From Dirofilaria immitis (Eukaryota > Nematoda > Chromadorea > Rhabditida > Onchocercidae), in the NCBI GenBank assembly GCA_024305405.1, contig JAKNDB010000070.1, positions 1,186,001-1,250,000 on the forward strand: a stretch of DNA of 64,000 nucleotides. The letters run 5' to 3'. Shown one piece after another: positions 41,101 through 54,819 of the stretch. The notes under the pieces were generated by a model. It did not search any database and had not been told where the DNA came from. It worked only from the letters and a program-made list of their open reading frames with translations. The translations under genes were made by a program, and so were the position numbers. Each line of letters opens with the position of its first letter. Position 1 is the stretch's first letter.

Positions 41101-43657
41101 TTCAGCACTTAATATCTTAAAAAAAAAAAAAAGATTAAACGGATAATATTGACAGGATAAAAACCAAAAACTTAGAAAATGATGTAGACCAAATACCTTC
41201 AGAAGCAAACTACTTTTTAGCTAACAATCTAAATTTCTAAGCGTTCTTTTTTCTTAAATTTATCTTTGATTAATAATTAATTTTCATATATTTCACGTTA
41301 ATAATTACTTAATTTTCAGTATTCCGAAAAATGGTATAAAAATGGCCTATTCTATCACAAAATTCAGAACAAGTTTAAATATAATTTTTTCGTGAGAATG
41401 CATTTTTTGATAAAATAAAGTATAAAATACCGAATTCTGATTTCCCGAAGCATCAATTTTACCACTGACATATTCTCAGCAGCTAACTGGATTTTAGATT
41501 GTTTTTCCATATCACAGTTTCTGAGCGAAAAAAAAGCTAATGAATATCGTTAGTAAAATCTTATGCCATTCATAATTAATGGAACAGGACATGAACAATA
41601 AATAATCAGCATGAATAGATCACTAAAAATAAACAGACAAATGACATTTTAATAAAGAGAGATAGATACAGAACCGTTTTCATAAATCAGTTTCATCTTT
41701 CTAGAGATTACTGATGAATATGAAACATTCGACTTTTCCGTTAAACAATGTGTGCGGGCCATAATAAATTTAAAAGAAAATTAAGTTATACTTACAATGT
41801 TTGATCAGTTGCTATGTTCGTCTCTATCCTTCTAAGCTCTTCTTTTAGCTTTCCATTTTCAATTTCAAGGTTCCTGTATTGTTCGTTAAGAATTGACGTT
41901 GTTTCTGTGTATTCATTTTCCAATTCAGAAATCTGAAATACCCAAACTTCAGACTATATGAGAAAGATAGAAAAAGATAAAAACCTCGACTATTACTCAA
42001 AAGCAGAATTTTTGTGCATCTGGAAAGTTAACTGAGCGAAGGTCAACTTCTATTTTCTTTACATACCAATTCAGTTAGTATAATTTCACTAGCATTTTCT
42101 GACTGTAAATGTCCCTCATAATAAATTATAAAATTTAGAGGACGACGATTAACATTGTTATGGAATTTAATTGTGTTATAAAAACTATTAGTCAAATCGA
42201 AAGCAATACCTTCTTATGTAATGTTTCATTTTCTACCACTTTCTTCTGCAATTCCATTTGCAAAACTTCATTTTCCAATTCAAATGAACGTTCTGTACGT
42301 GCATTTTTTTGAAATATCAATCCTCGTTTCTGCCAAAAGAGGAAATTCAGAAATAAAACGAAAAATTCTACATCATGATTTTTTCCACATTTTAGAGAAA
42401 ACTCAGATGAAACATCCAACCTTAACAGATTTATGTTTAACACTATCGATTTCATTTTGCAATGATTCGACCCGCTTCACCAGCTGGCTATTTCGAAATT
42501 CAAATCCTTCCTTTTCGCTTTCAAGTTTCCGCAATGCAGATTCGCTATTGTGTAAATCATTCTGAAAATTGAGAAAAAGCTGGAAAAAAGACGCGTAATT
42601 TTCCGATAAAAAATTGAAGAAATGATAGGTTTCTAGTTCATAAATTGTTAAGATATAAGGAGCAATCTAAAGAAGCCAAACAGAAATGTCTCAGCAAAAA
42701 GTATGAAAGGTGCATAGTTAATTGGAGGCAATATGCTCTTATCAATATATGTACACAACAAACGCACATAATTTCTTGCCCTCACAATAATTAAATTCAA
42801 GACTACAATTACAACATTTTTCATTTTTCTTTTTGTTTGAATTTCTTCGGTGAGTGAAACGCATAAAAATCTATATTGCACAGATTGCTTTTAACTGAAA
42901 TTACATAGTCCTCGCAGAGATAAAAACTTGGGAAAACATCATTCGAGAGAAGAATTTATCGAATTTTTATCAAAGAAAGAAAAAAATTGTTATGAGGAAT
43001 TAAAAAGAATAGGGAAACATTCACATCGAATAACTGGGTAGAACAAACAATCATTTTTTTATCGTTTTTTCTCAACTTAATTCGTAAGGAACCAACCGAT
43101 AATTTTTCATTTTTTGCTTGTTCCGCAATGACCGCATTTTTCAGCGTGGATATCTGAGCTTTCAACTGTAAAACATTCTTGAATAGTAGTTAGCTGTAGT
43201 GGATGCATATGTTTTGCTAATTCAAAAAGATCACTAAGAATTCAAGAATATAAAAAAAGTGCTGCATAAATTGATTTAATATTAATACTCTTCCATTACC
43301 ACAAAACTTTAAATCTGATAAAACTCATAACAATAAATTCCAATTATAATATGTTTTGAAGTAGAGCAAAATTACTTATGGTAAATAAATTTGTCGAAGA
43401 TTTTTTAAGAATTCAAAACTTTTAGTTTTGCATTAAACATTTAAACACGGATGAAAGCGCACATTTTTATCACAATGATCCAATTATACGTACTTAATGA
43501 AGCAAAACGAAATATTCCTTTCCAGTAACATTTTTTTCGGAATTTTTATATCATTTTGTAACAAAGAAGAGAAAAAAATCAATGTTACCTTTGCATATTC
43601 GGCAGCAACCCGTTGATATTTGGTATTGATATCAGCATTCGAAGAGATTGTTGACAT
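38155..43657 (-). CDS. PPP1R21: PPP1R21 (KLRAQ/FERRY endosomal protein)
   Basis: Coiled-coil protein of early endosomes; the mammalian homologue is in the FERRY complex (Rab5 effector carrying mRNAs). Start exon 43657-about 43590 encodes a TKYQRVAAEYAK segment; the next (about 43166-43100) gives LKAQISTLKNAVIAEQ, together the family KLRAQ-type N-terminus. Heptad-rich exons follow (FRNSQLVKRVESLQNEI at about 42560-42424; YRNLEIENGKLKEELRR at about 41930). A helical central domain (LWLDALRIAKMLAAGFANLL, about 41121) and cysteine-rich stretch (39798-39625) precede an acidic linker, then RILVNYELLKTKLE and DIQYTRSRAYYYKHE. The final exon has EELETTRKSYEMQLQSLHEH, matching the family C-terminus. 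Frame gaps occur near 39015-39024 and 40033-40039. The acceptor TTTAG directly abuts the ATG, suggesting spliced-leader addition. Confidence 0.9.
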
Positions 43658-45731
43658 CTAAACTCCACATCAATTCTTCTCACCACAACTGATTTTCAGC
43701 CAGCTATCCGAAAAATTCAAGCACAAACGTACGTAACGAATACGTAAATCAATTGTATCACGTATTATAACATCAGTATTTGAATGAAAACTGAAATTTC
43801 AATCATAATTTCAAAACATAAATCCTACTAACTAAAAGCGAAAATATCTAACAAATGGCTAATATAATACTACCACCATATATTACTACTTTCTAAAACA
43901 AATATATGCCGCTTCATTTCAAAAATATTTTGGCATTAGCTGACCGTCTTAAAATGTCAATCATATTTTCGACAAATGTTTTTATCATGAAAGATTGATT
44001 GTAGTCGATATTTTTGGAGTCTGCTATAAAATTTAATTCATCAACTACAATAATAAATGAAATTCTCTTCCCCAGCTGAAAATCCAAATCTTTTTCGCTT
44101 ATCTTATATTATTCAAAATGATAATCGGAAAAATTTATCTAAATTATCAAGTGAGAGAAGGAAATAGAACTGATTCAAATATCAACATGGTTATAAACGT
44201 TACAAATAGATCCCTGAAAATTATATCGATCAATAATTTAATAAAAAGAAAACTGAGATATTTATTTCCTTCCATAGGAAATATAAACAAAAGAATGGTA
44301 ACGATCACAATATTCGTAAATTAAAACATTAAAAATTATACAAAATGATATGAATGGAGACAGTTATTACACAACCAGGACAAATAATATTCAAATTCGG
44401 CAATTTTAATTATAAAAGACATTTCAAATCTTCGATACTTTCTTATCAGTTCAACTTGAAATTTAGCAGAAATTATTGTTGATAATAATTAATTTAAAAA
44501 GAATAGAATTCCTTCACAGAAACAATTCAAATGCTTGTTTCCGGTAAGAATAATCAAAGCTCAATACAGGATGTCTGAATTCTGATAGCAATGAAAAATT
44601 TCGCATGTATTCTATGAAACACAACAACGATAAATTCATCACCATTTTTAAATCATCAAAAGATGCACAAAGAAAAAAGAAAAGAGAAGAAAAGGAAAGA
44701 GTGAAAGTAAAAAAACGATGACTATTAAATGATTCAAATAAAAAATCACACAATGCAAATCAAAAAATGACACTTCGTAATCAGTTACAAAAGTATATTA
44801 CGAAATATTATGGTAAATCATAATAATAAATTTGTTCCTTATCGATGTAGAAATTTACACTAATAAAAATGAATTGATAAAAATTTTCAAACTAACTAAA
44901 TTTGAAAAAAGAAAAAGATTGCATCGTTCATTATGATAAGATAAATCAAACAAAATTTCCTTAGGGAAAGAATAATTTTTTAAATAATTAGCATTCGAAT
45001 TTTTACGAATAATAAAATGTTATATGGACAAAATTGTCTCTCAAATTAATAGTTCAAATGAATATTTTAGTCGCGAGGTAAGGATATATTGGATTCGTAT
45101 CCCCACATTAATACTGCACTATATAGCATAAGTATTTATGAAAAAAAAGTGCAGTCACGAAAGAAAAAGGAAAAGTTCACAGTACCTATAAGGAATATGT
45201 AACAAGCAATTAGTATTATTTAGACAAGGAATGTCAAGAAATAATGAATGCTATTAAACAAATTTTTAGCTCAAATAGAATATAGTAAGATTCTAATAAC
45301 AGAAAAATGAAAGGGATTTTCTTCAGAAAGAATATGACATAACTACGTCGATAATATTGCTTGCATCATCTGCTACTTCCAAAGATCCTCAGTCAACAAA
45401 TTTTACTTAGTAATTCACCAAAATATATTTTGGTCGTTCATTATACGCATTTTCCATCGATGGTTAGCGTATGTCTTTGGATCAAACAGATTCATCTTAC
45501 GTAACCTATCATCAGCAGCTATTTAGCAACTGAAAATAAAGATAATTGCTGAAAATGCATAAATATGGATATGATTAATACATAAAATATATAGATTTTA
45601 ACAAAAAATATGCATTGAATCATTGAGATGAGAAAAAAGATTTTTGGAAGAAATTTCGGAATTAAATGGTAAAAATCAAATCTCAAAGTTGCATTAGAAA
45701 ATACCGTATTGCAATAAAATAGCACCACTCG
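43658..45731. other. Intergenic DNA between PHF10 and PPP1R21
   Basis: About 2.1 kb of AT-rich sequence with only short spurious frames. It should hold the PHF10 3' untranslated region on the right and the PPP1R21 promoter or outron on the left. No distinct element was identified. Confidence 0.5.
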
Positions 45732-48700
45732 TCATGCACTACATGTGCTATCCATTGCTGTTACACTGTGATCAGCACAGAAACTGGAACAAATCCAGTT
45801 ACCATTTGGTGGAGATGATAAACCAACACAAAATGTATGATAACCACGGTCACAGCGATCGCAAAACATCATCGCATCCTACAAAGACTCATTTAATCAA
45901 TACGCAAAACAAATACTTGAGCATATTTACACATATGCATCAGTAGATCTCTCTAGAATGATTTTTCCAAAACGCTAATATTGTCGAGGAAAACAAATAG
46001 CTCAAGCAAAAATAAAATTAAGCATGCCTCGAACTATTCAAAATTCACGAAATATAATTCAGTCTGAAGAAAATTTTTTTTACACAATAAATCAACTAGA
46101 ATAATTAAACAGTTGAAGAATTTTCACTAAATAACATTATTATAACAAACTAATAATTCCTATTTCGCTTACATTTGGTAAATCAAGAACGAAATTGAAG
46201 ATTTTTCTATAATTCATCACTTAATCGAAGAATAATATGAAAAAGATTATTGAGAAATACGAAAAAAATTTCATACTAATTTCTCTAACAATTTTCAATT
46301 TATTATCCTGAAATAATTGCTATAAATTATAGAAGAAATTTTCAATCTATAATATTTGCACATTATATAACTCACTTAATATCAAAATACTTTCATTTTT
46401 CAATCTTTTTCCCTTCCCTTTTATTTTTCACCGTTTTTTTCTTTCCTTCTCTTTTTTTTCAGTTTTTCCGATAGTTCACTGAACCCAGCAAAAGTATTAA
46501 TCAATTAATATACTAGATTTTACCTCATTATCCGGTTTTTCGCATACCGTACATTTTTTGCATTCAATGCAATTCCATCTATAATTCAATGCAACCTTAA
46601 TGACATGTTCCGGCAAACCAGCACAATCTGGATGTACTAAATTATTACAGTTAGAACAGGATAACATTTGACGCTCCTCATTTTCACCGCATATCGAACA
46701 TTGTTGTTGCTGTTGCTTAGTTAAATCCTACAATTAGAACAAGGATAATGTTGGAATTATTTTTTGCAATTTCATCAGACATTTGTGTTAGATTCGTTTG
46801 CACTTTTTTTTTGATTAATATCAAAGTAAATATTTTCATTGCTAGTCGCTAACAAATAGTATTTTCTCAATACATTCTCTTTCTTTTACCTTCGTTTAAA
46901 ATCTAAGGACAAAATAAAAAATCTTCTATAATAAAGTAATTAATTCCATCACTCTGAAAAAAAAAAAAAAATAATCAAAGAGATGATTAGTTCCGATAAC
47001 AATTTCAAATAGGAAAAAGTGGTGAGGAGGAAAAACGATCAATGAAATTTAAAACCGCTGTTTTGAAGAAAAAAAAACTGCAACTCTCTTGACATTTTTT
47101 ATCATTTTCGCATATACCTCCCATCATTGAAACAAAAATTATTAAAATAAATTTATTATCATTACTTACCAAACAATATAGCAATATTCTTTTCTCCTCT
47201 TTCCTCCTTCTTTCTTCTTAACTACAGTAATTCTCATAACGAACACATCTTATGATTTGAAGAAATCAGTGATATTTCAGAGAAAAAAAAAAAAAAACAA
47301 CAAAAAAAAATCGAATGAAATGGGAAAAATATTGCGAGAAAGCAATCTGTTTGATATAATCAATGATCAGTTGTGCAATTTTTTGTCTTTCTTAGTATAA
47401 ATAAGTGAACAAATAAATAAATAATTGGAAAAGCAAATGCGTGGACAAACATTTTTGGAATATCAACTCATTACGTCTCAAATTTAAAATGCCAAATTGT
47501 GCTTTTGTTTTACTTTTGATATTTCAAAAACATATGCATGTTTCAAATCCGTTTGAAAAAAGGCAAACCATATTTAGAAAATTATAAGAAGTTTACTAGG
47601 TTTAAACTACTACAACAATAAAAATCAGTTACTTACTACTCATATTTACTATGTTATATATTCAAACTTTTTGAAAACTAAAAAGCGACTACAACAACAG
47701 CAATTCGAGGAAAAAAATTGCATAATACAAAGATAAAAAATTTCCAAAATACTGTAATAACATTGCACCTGCCAAAAACGAATCCAGTCATCCTTGGAGA
47801 TCAAAACAATCATCAAACATAAATACATACTTACAATAAATCTTTTCTTGTAACACGTATATGATAATAAAAAAATAAGTAAAAAGAACACTTGGTGAGA
47901 AAAGATTGTTCGAAAAGCTAAGACAAATAAATACCTAATACTGGAATAAAATAAATCATAATAAATGATCCAAGGTGGTTCAAGATGTCATTAAAGCACT
48001 GAGAATAAAATACATTCTTTAAGAATTTTTACCCAACTATTCGATTAAATCCTTAATTGCTTATTTTTTAAAATTTTCTACAACAAATACACTTAGCATC
48101 TTCGGTTTCATAAAGACTTTGATCAATCAATGTATTTTTTAAAAAAGGAAAAATTCGTATAAATAAAAGATAGCTATCAATTCGCAGACAAATAAAAATA
48201 TTACGAAAATGACAAAATCGTGAAGCATAAACTGTTATTTTTCCAGGAGTGCTAAAGATTTTTTCTTGCATTCAGGAGAGGTATTTCCTAAATTTCAAAA
48301 TCAGAAAAATTAAGAGAAATTCACTGGTTCCAAAGCGCTAAAGAGTGTCTCGAGAAAATAAGTCATAAAATCAATACTTCAGAATATTGCATAAAAATAT
48401 TTAGGATGCAACTAAATATTATTTAAAAATAATTTTTGTGGATTAATCAGATTTTTTTCGAAACTTCATCGAAAAGCGCTCGGACCACTCAGAAAAACTC
48501 ATGAAGTTCAGCTTGCAACAATCAAGGCACAAAATTTTACAATATACAAAGAAAAGCTATGCAAAAGCTATAATGTACAAGCAAAATGAAATAGTAAAAA
48601 TAGTAAATTGAAAGGAGAAATATGCTCTCAACAGCGATTCTAAAAATATCATTTAGAGCGTCCAATAAATCGAATACTTCCAACAAGGACTCCAACCTAA

Positions 48701-51700
48701 ATTTTCAATATCATCTGATGCAAACGGTCCAGATGACTTCATATGAAGTTATTCGGATTAAGGCGTAAGCTTCAAATAAAGGACAAACTTCTCATTATAA
48801 AAACTTAAAATTTAAGTTCTAAAAACAAAGATTCCCGATTACTTCAGTTGTCGATGACAAAACGAGTGGACTCCTCCGACCAATACATCTGAAGATATCA
48901 GCAAATTGATGAAAAATTTACACAAGATGACTGGATGAGAAATTATGGATCATGTTAAGGTAACATAAAAACAAAAGGAAGAGAATATGCCAATTCACTT
49001 TTGAAGAAGCAAAGGGAATCGCAGATATAGAGATAAGAGATAATCACAGATATCATCCTTTCATTAACTATAATCTGCAATTTTCACAAAAATTTGAAAA
49101 TGGACAATGAAATAGAAGCAGATCAGCATGAAATAATAAAACACTTACCTGAGAATCCACTTTATCAAGTTTCGTTTTGATATCATCATTATAATTAGAG
49201 GGTAACAAAACTGGAGGTGGTAACTCAAGCTGATTATCATGCTGTCCAGCATCGCCACTATCAGCATTTGTAGTTGCTGTTACCTCTTCCTCATGAACAA
49301 TCACAGGTAATGGTGAAACAGGTCGTTTAGGCGGCAGAAGATAATCATAATCCAACACAGTAGATAATGGTAACCGACGTAATTCTTTTGAAGTAAATCT
49401 TAAATTTGCATCTCAACATAAGTAAAAATCAGTTCATTGGAATTTAAAAACACTGTCAGAACAACAATAATTAATGTAGTAAATAAAAATTCATCGGTCA
49501 ATATATTTGGAAAATTAAGAAAATATGTACTTTTGTAAAAATGCTGATATTGACCATGAATAAGCGCAGCAGGATAGGGTCCTGGCCGTGTGTATTCCGG
49601 AGGCATTCTTTTCCAGCGATTTTTTGATGATTGAATAATCTGAAAAGAAAAAAGCATCTTATTTTTATGTAAAGTAATAATTCACTTTTGATTCAATAAA
49701 ATTTAGTAACATACCGATGTTTGCAAGTCCCAAAAATAGCGTCGTTCGGTTCGCTTAATTGCGTTCATTTCAGAATTAAATTCAAAAGCGCTTCTTATAG
49801 CATTTTTCCTCAACTCATCCATTTTTTTGTATCCAACTTTATCTGAAATGTTGCATACATAAACCTAATCAAGACAAAAAATCATTTCTACATATTTAAT
49901 TAAAATAACAATCGAACATACAGCATCCAATCGCTTTTGCTCCTCTGCCATTTGCAATTTTACTTTATCAGCTGCTGCCCTTTGGTATTCCTAAAAGAAG
50001 TAAAAAATTTACAATCGAAAAAAAAATATGTTGAATCAAAGAATATATTATTAAAGATTAGTTATGCCCTAAAAACACATTTCTTCCTATAAAGACAAAA
50101 TCTGTAAATATAACTTACCGAATATATAGCTGGATAATCCGAAGCCATTAATTCGTGAACCTCAATTGCTCGTAAGGCCGTTAGACCATGCATTTCTGAA
50201 AATATGAAATATATCCATAATAAATATTATCCAAATTTAGACTTCAATATACGAAAGATCTCTCAGCAGTCAACAAATAAATTAGATTTTGTTTACAAAG
50301 CATCAATAAAGTCAGAATTTTTACATTGGACGGTTGTTTATAACCCTAATAACTATCATTACATTGATTTTATAAATAGCCATTTAATATTTATCTTTAA
50401 TCAATAAATAAAGGAAAGAAGGATATAAATATTACGAGAACAGCAAAACCAGAACTTAAAAGATATCGTACAAATAAAGCAGCATAATCTAGACTCCGAA
50501 CGTAGAAAATATTCAAATTAAAACTTACGGTGTTCATTTATGGCTGTAGCAAGCTTATAATTAGCCAGCAAATATTCCCTCTCGTTGATTTCAATCGTAT
50601 GACGACACAATTCAGGATATTTTCTTTTGAATGATTTGACATCTAGCAGTTCCGCAATTTGTTCCTGAATGAAATATTAAGCATATAAAATTGCAATTAA
50701 TTAAAATAAGTTTGCAACGCGTAACATTCCGACAATATTGCATGCAGCACAACAGATTTACAGTAAATGCAAAAATGAGCGATCCAAAAATTAATAATAA
50801 CATACAAAGATGTACTACCTAAGAAAACGGTAAATGAAACCACCGCTATGTGTAATGAAAAAATACAGTCATCATATCTGATTGTTGTCATAAGATGTTG
50901 ACTCTGTCGCGAACCTCCCAGAGCGTAAACGACAAAAAGAAGAGACGAAAATTGAAAAAAAAAAAAGTGTTAGTGAACCTAAGTAACAAGACTACGTTGC
51001 AACATGAACTAAATACATTTTAATACTGATTTGGCAAATAAATATAAAAGGAACTCTAATTTTCACATAGAACCAAGGTATTATGTTAAGTAATACAGAC
51101 CATAAGAAAAGCACTACAGTTAACTTTTGCAATCAATAACAATACAGCGCAAAATAAAAGGACACGGAAATCGTAAGAAAAGCAAACAGCGAATTCACAT
51201 ATAATTAACAATTTTATAACATAAAATAGCAAAAAGTCAAAAACTGTTAATTAAGAGCATTAAATCAATTCACATAAAAGATTTATATCATTAAAAATCG
51301 GAACTTACCTGAATAAAATAGCGTTCCCCGATTTTGGTGGCCATTCGTATTCGATAATATGACTCGGTTCAATATGCATATGTGTTGTATCTGCTGTTAT
51401 AACACGTGTTGACGAACTTTTAACCATTCGACCTTCTTTGCCATCTGTAACACATTCATCATCCAATATAGATTAGGACAGAATTCATAACTGGCTAAGA
51501 GAAAGATATAAGACATTGGTCGTTAAGTTAGTAATTTCGTAAAAGAATTCGATAATTTTGCTGAAATTTCTGAAATAAATAAATACTAGTAATCTATAAT
51601 TAATTTAGCTAAAAAATTAACTAAAAAATGAAAGGTACCATATGTTATTCCCTAAAATTTAAAAAAATTAATACTAGATCAAAATTATCAGAAATTCATG

Positions 51701-51900
51701 AATGTGTACAAAACTATATTGAAATTACTGGATTTGGGTATTTCTTCAGGAGGAATCGATTCAGAATCTGGTATTGGTAAGGATAATTTTGTTGATTCAT
51801 TACTGATTTCATCATTAACTGTAGTTGAGGTAAGTATTGATGCTGGCGCTTCACTTAGCTTGGAACTTGACGACTCATCGCCGCCCAGCACAATATCCAT
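45732..51900 (-). CDS. PHF10: PHF10-like double-PHD subunit of PBAF
   Basis: Chromatin-reader subunit of PBAF-type SWI/SNF remodellers (BAF45a; fly SAYP). Exons on the minus strand: 51900-51729, 51444-51309, 50664-50529, 50195-50119, 49990-49922, 49864-49715, 49639-49531, 49398-49149, 46727-46524, 45878-45732. The SAY region shows [37 protein letters not shown] and [10 protein letters not shown]. It is followed by [15 protein letters not shown] and a proline-rich linker. PHD1 (CSIC, CSNC, HPDC, CIEC) and PHD2 (CTVC, CDRC, HTFC, then CSSFC) are split between the last two exons by about 650 bp of intron. One G is missing at 51326-51329 and one at the 49531 donor. The chosen start follows a TATCAG acceptor. 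PHD2 ends C-x3-C rather than C-x2-C. Confidence 0.92.
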
Positions 51901-52371
51901 TACTGATATCAATTTACAAATCATAAAATGAATCATACCAAATGATGTGAAATATAAAATGATGGAGAAATATCAATACATCAATTCTGATTATCATGCC
52001 CAAAGAAAACGATGTATCAATTCACAGATTTACTTCTAATCTTTTCAATAAGCAAAAGAAAAAATAAATCTGCATGAAGTGTTAATCCGTCCTCAAAAAA
52101 CTTTATGGCATTTAAAAAATTTGTAATCCAAATGAAACCTATTACAACACGTCATACGTAATATATCAGACATCATATATATATATGCGCGTCGAATCCA
52201 CACGTGACATCCACTGACATCACACCACCCTCCCCCACGTGACAATAAGGTTTTCAGCAATTTCAACCATACCTTTGCTAATAATTAACGCTATGCCACT
52301 ATGCAAATTAACTTCCGGCTAGCAAAGAGTTGTTAGTTTTCGAAGTTTAAACAATTTTGTTGTGAGGTTGT
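51901..52371. promoter_or_regulatory. Divergent promoter with two CACGTGAC boxes
   Basis: The start codons of PHF10 (-) and COA4 (+) face apart across 471 bp. This stretch contains two identical CACGTGAC words at 52201-52208 and 52236-52243, within an unusually C-rich patch (ACCACCCTCCCCC), next to a TATATATATATGCGCG tract. CACGTG is the core E-box bound by bHLH-Zip factors such as USF, MXL and TFEB/HLH-30. Shared regulation of the two genes is inference. Confidence 0.6.
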
Positions 52372-53080
52372 ATGGAAGAAGCAAAATCGGAGGAGGAATA
52401 CGATCTTGTCGAACGTGCAATTCGAAAAACCGGATGTTGGGAAGAGCATTTGGCATGTTCTGAATGTATGGGTGAAACAAGAGATTGGCGAGAGTGCAAA
52501 CATCAGGTGATAATTTTGCATTATCTTTTATCATTATTTTAGGCTATCATTCTTCTTGCCTAATTTGACATTTTATTATAAATATCATAAATTCTATCAT
52601 ATGCTTTTTTTTCAATTTCACTTGTTATCAGTATTGCTTAATATGATAATTATTGTATTGTGATATGAACTAGACTGGATTCTGAATGATTATTACATTT
52701 GAACACAATGTTGCTACTTGTTATTGATAATTATTGTTAATGATACTTACTAACAGTAATACTTAGCTATTGATAATTATTATCTGTTAATGACACTTAG
52801 TTGTTAAAAGTTAATGGTCCGTCATCATTAGTTAAAAGAATACATGATAGCATCACTTAATCATCATCATGTATTCAATTATTTGTTGTTTATTTTGTGT
52901 CATCGAGTACGTTAATAAATTTCTTGCTTCATGTAAATATCAATTAGCTATTATACATTAACTTGAACATTTCGACTTAAAACTAATTAATTTCTTCTTT
53001 TGCAGTTGGAAAAATTTAGAAGTTGCATGCAAACATATATGAAGGATAAAACGCAGCCTTCTGAGAAACCGTCAAATTAA
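52372..53080 (+). CDS. COA4: COA4-like twin CX9C assembly factor
   Basis: Small intermembrane-space protein needed for assembly of cytochrome c oxidase. Two exons (52372-52506 and 53006-53080) join in phase to give 69 residues. The core has the twin CX9C pattern of a CHCH fold: GCWEEHLACSEC, then CKHQLEKFRSC. Between them is MGETRDWREC, matching the MAQHQDWRQC-type signature of COA4/CHCHD8. One additional cysteine (LACSEC) lies inside the first CX9C. Length is close to that of other COA4 proteins, and no N-terminal presequence is expected because import is by disulfide relay. No sequence error was needed to read this gene. It shares its promoter region with PHF10 and is followed 161 bp later by another + strand gene. 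Confidence 0.9.
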
Positions 53081-53240
53081 ACGATTGGTAATGCTAATTA
53101 TTTTAGCTGACGAATATTTTATCATTACATATATATATTGTAATCATTTTTAACATTACATGTAATTTAATTTTTAATTTTTCAGAGTTACAAATTGATT
53201 ACATCGAGAAAAAAAACATTCGATTTTATTCAAAGAAGCA
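53081..53240 (+). promoter_or_regulatory. Intercistronic spacer with trans-splice acceptor
   Basis: Between the COA4 stop codon and the next ATG lies a short AT-rich spacer with a consensus acceptor TTTTTCAG at 53178-53185 and no matching upstream donor in coding sequence. Spacing and acceptor fit a nematode operon in which the second cistron receives a spliced leader. Confidence 0.6.
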
Positions 53241-54819
53241 ATGCTTTCCGAATTGTTTGCCGAACTTATTATTGACTCGGATGATGATGATGTTGATGAT
53301 CATTCAAATCAAAATTATACTGATCCATATGGATATGTACCTTTAGATCGATCACCTAGATGGTTTCTTGATGATAATTTAGTTAGTTCCAAAAAATCTT
53401 CAACGTTATAACTTTATTTCATTTCTTTTTATCTTCATTTGTTTTAATTTCAGTATCGTAATAGTAATAGTGATGATATCAAGACTCGTGAAATTAGCCA
53501 GAATCGAGCTGCATTCGCTTATCTGCAACGCGATTACATTACTGCAATGGATGTATGTTGTCGTATTGCCATATTAAATCATATAAATAAGTTATGGAAA
53601 AAGCCTTCGTATTTATCGGCCTTTCTTGAATAGTGTGAAAATAAAACTGTCTATTCTTCTTGATATAACTGACTTATCACTTAATGCTTTATCAGTTCAT
53701 AGTATTACAGAAAGATATCCAAGAAATCGATCTTTTCAGATTTATCTGCATTTGTTGGAAAATGAAACCAAAAATGGCAATAATAGCAACTCTGTTTTTG
53801 CTTTAATTGATTCTGTTATCCGTTGCGGCTTGAAGGTAAACTTCTCTAATCCATTTTATGAATCTTATTTCTTTTATCACTGGCATTTATAATGCTTACT
53901 TGTGATAGAATTTAAAAAAAAATCATTCTAGATTGCTCCAATAAATGGGCCTCAATTATTCTTATTACTTGAAGAACTACATGCATTAGTATCAACATAT
54001 GATGAGCAGTTACAGTACTGGACAGAAAGTCTGGAGGTATGTTTCACATTATTGTTCCCTTAACTTTTTTTTTTTAAAGAAAACTGAAATTTGGAATCAT
54101 GCAGTCCAGGAGAAAAGAGAACAGGAAATTTTAGGTGTATTTCGCTACTGGTACAAATAATAACAATTATTTACGGAATGCAATTTTATTATGTGCAAGT
54201 GTTGATTTGCCAGAATTTTGGATTTCAATTTCAAAAAATGCTCCAGTACTTTCTTTTCTTATTTTTATATTTGTATAATTTGATAAGAGATGATTAACGA
54301 ATGAATGGGAAACCTATAATCTTAAATCAATGGCAATATTTGCAGAATTTCTGTGTAAATCTCCGAATCGGATCATTATATCGCGCTATTTACATCTTGG
54401 AAAAACTATTGCCATCCAAATCTGGTTGTTACAATTCTCATGATTTAAAACTAATGAAAAAGGAACTCCAAGATCTTTGTAACAACGAGAAGGTAAGCCT
54501 CCTCCCGTTTAATCTTAGTCTATTCATGTTCTAAAAAATTAGAATTCCTTCCTATTTTCATATATAACATTTTTTTTTGGAGTCCCACTCTTCCGTATTT
54601 TATTTCCAGTTAACTGAAGCAAGAGCAGCCGTCTGCACTGATCTTGCAGGGAGCGAAAAGGCTAGGCCAGTAGAAGTTAACCGTCCTTCGCATTGCAAAA
54701 ATATTCTGAAGGACAAAAAAGCTGAAGACATTGTGATACTTGAATTCATTCATCATTTTTATTGGCTATTTATTGATGTGAACCACCAGATAATTAATGC
54801 CATGCTGGAAATATCATAA
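53241..54819 (+). CDS. C8orf76-like TPR-type protein
   Basis: Six exons: 53241-53381, 53454-53835, 53932-54036, 54110-54245, 54346-54492, 54610-54819, about 370 residues. An acidic N-terminus (DSDDDDVDD) precedes SPRWFLDDN, then helical segments such as NRAAFAYLQRDYITAMDVCC, GPQLFLLLEELHALVSTYDE and IGSLYRAIYILEKLL. The order (acidic start, P-x-WF motif, then a repeat-like A-Y-x-x-x-x-Y-x-x-A helix pair) resembles vertebrate C8orf76, a poorly characterised TPR-like protein. The assignment is tentative because similarity is weak. Two single-base faults in A runs must be assumed, one extra A at 53598-53602 and one missing at 54155-54157. The gene is probably co-transcribed with COA4. Confidence 0.6.

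Noticed and set aside
49715..49864. Frame break between two PHF10 exons
   Set aside because: Using the GATTAG acceptor instead of the nearer TTTCAG keeps the frame, so no fault is needed here.
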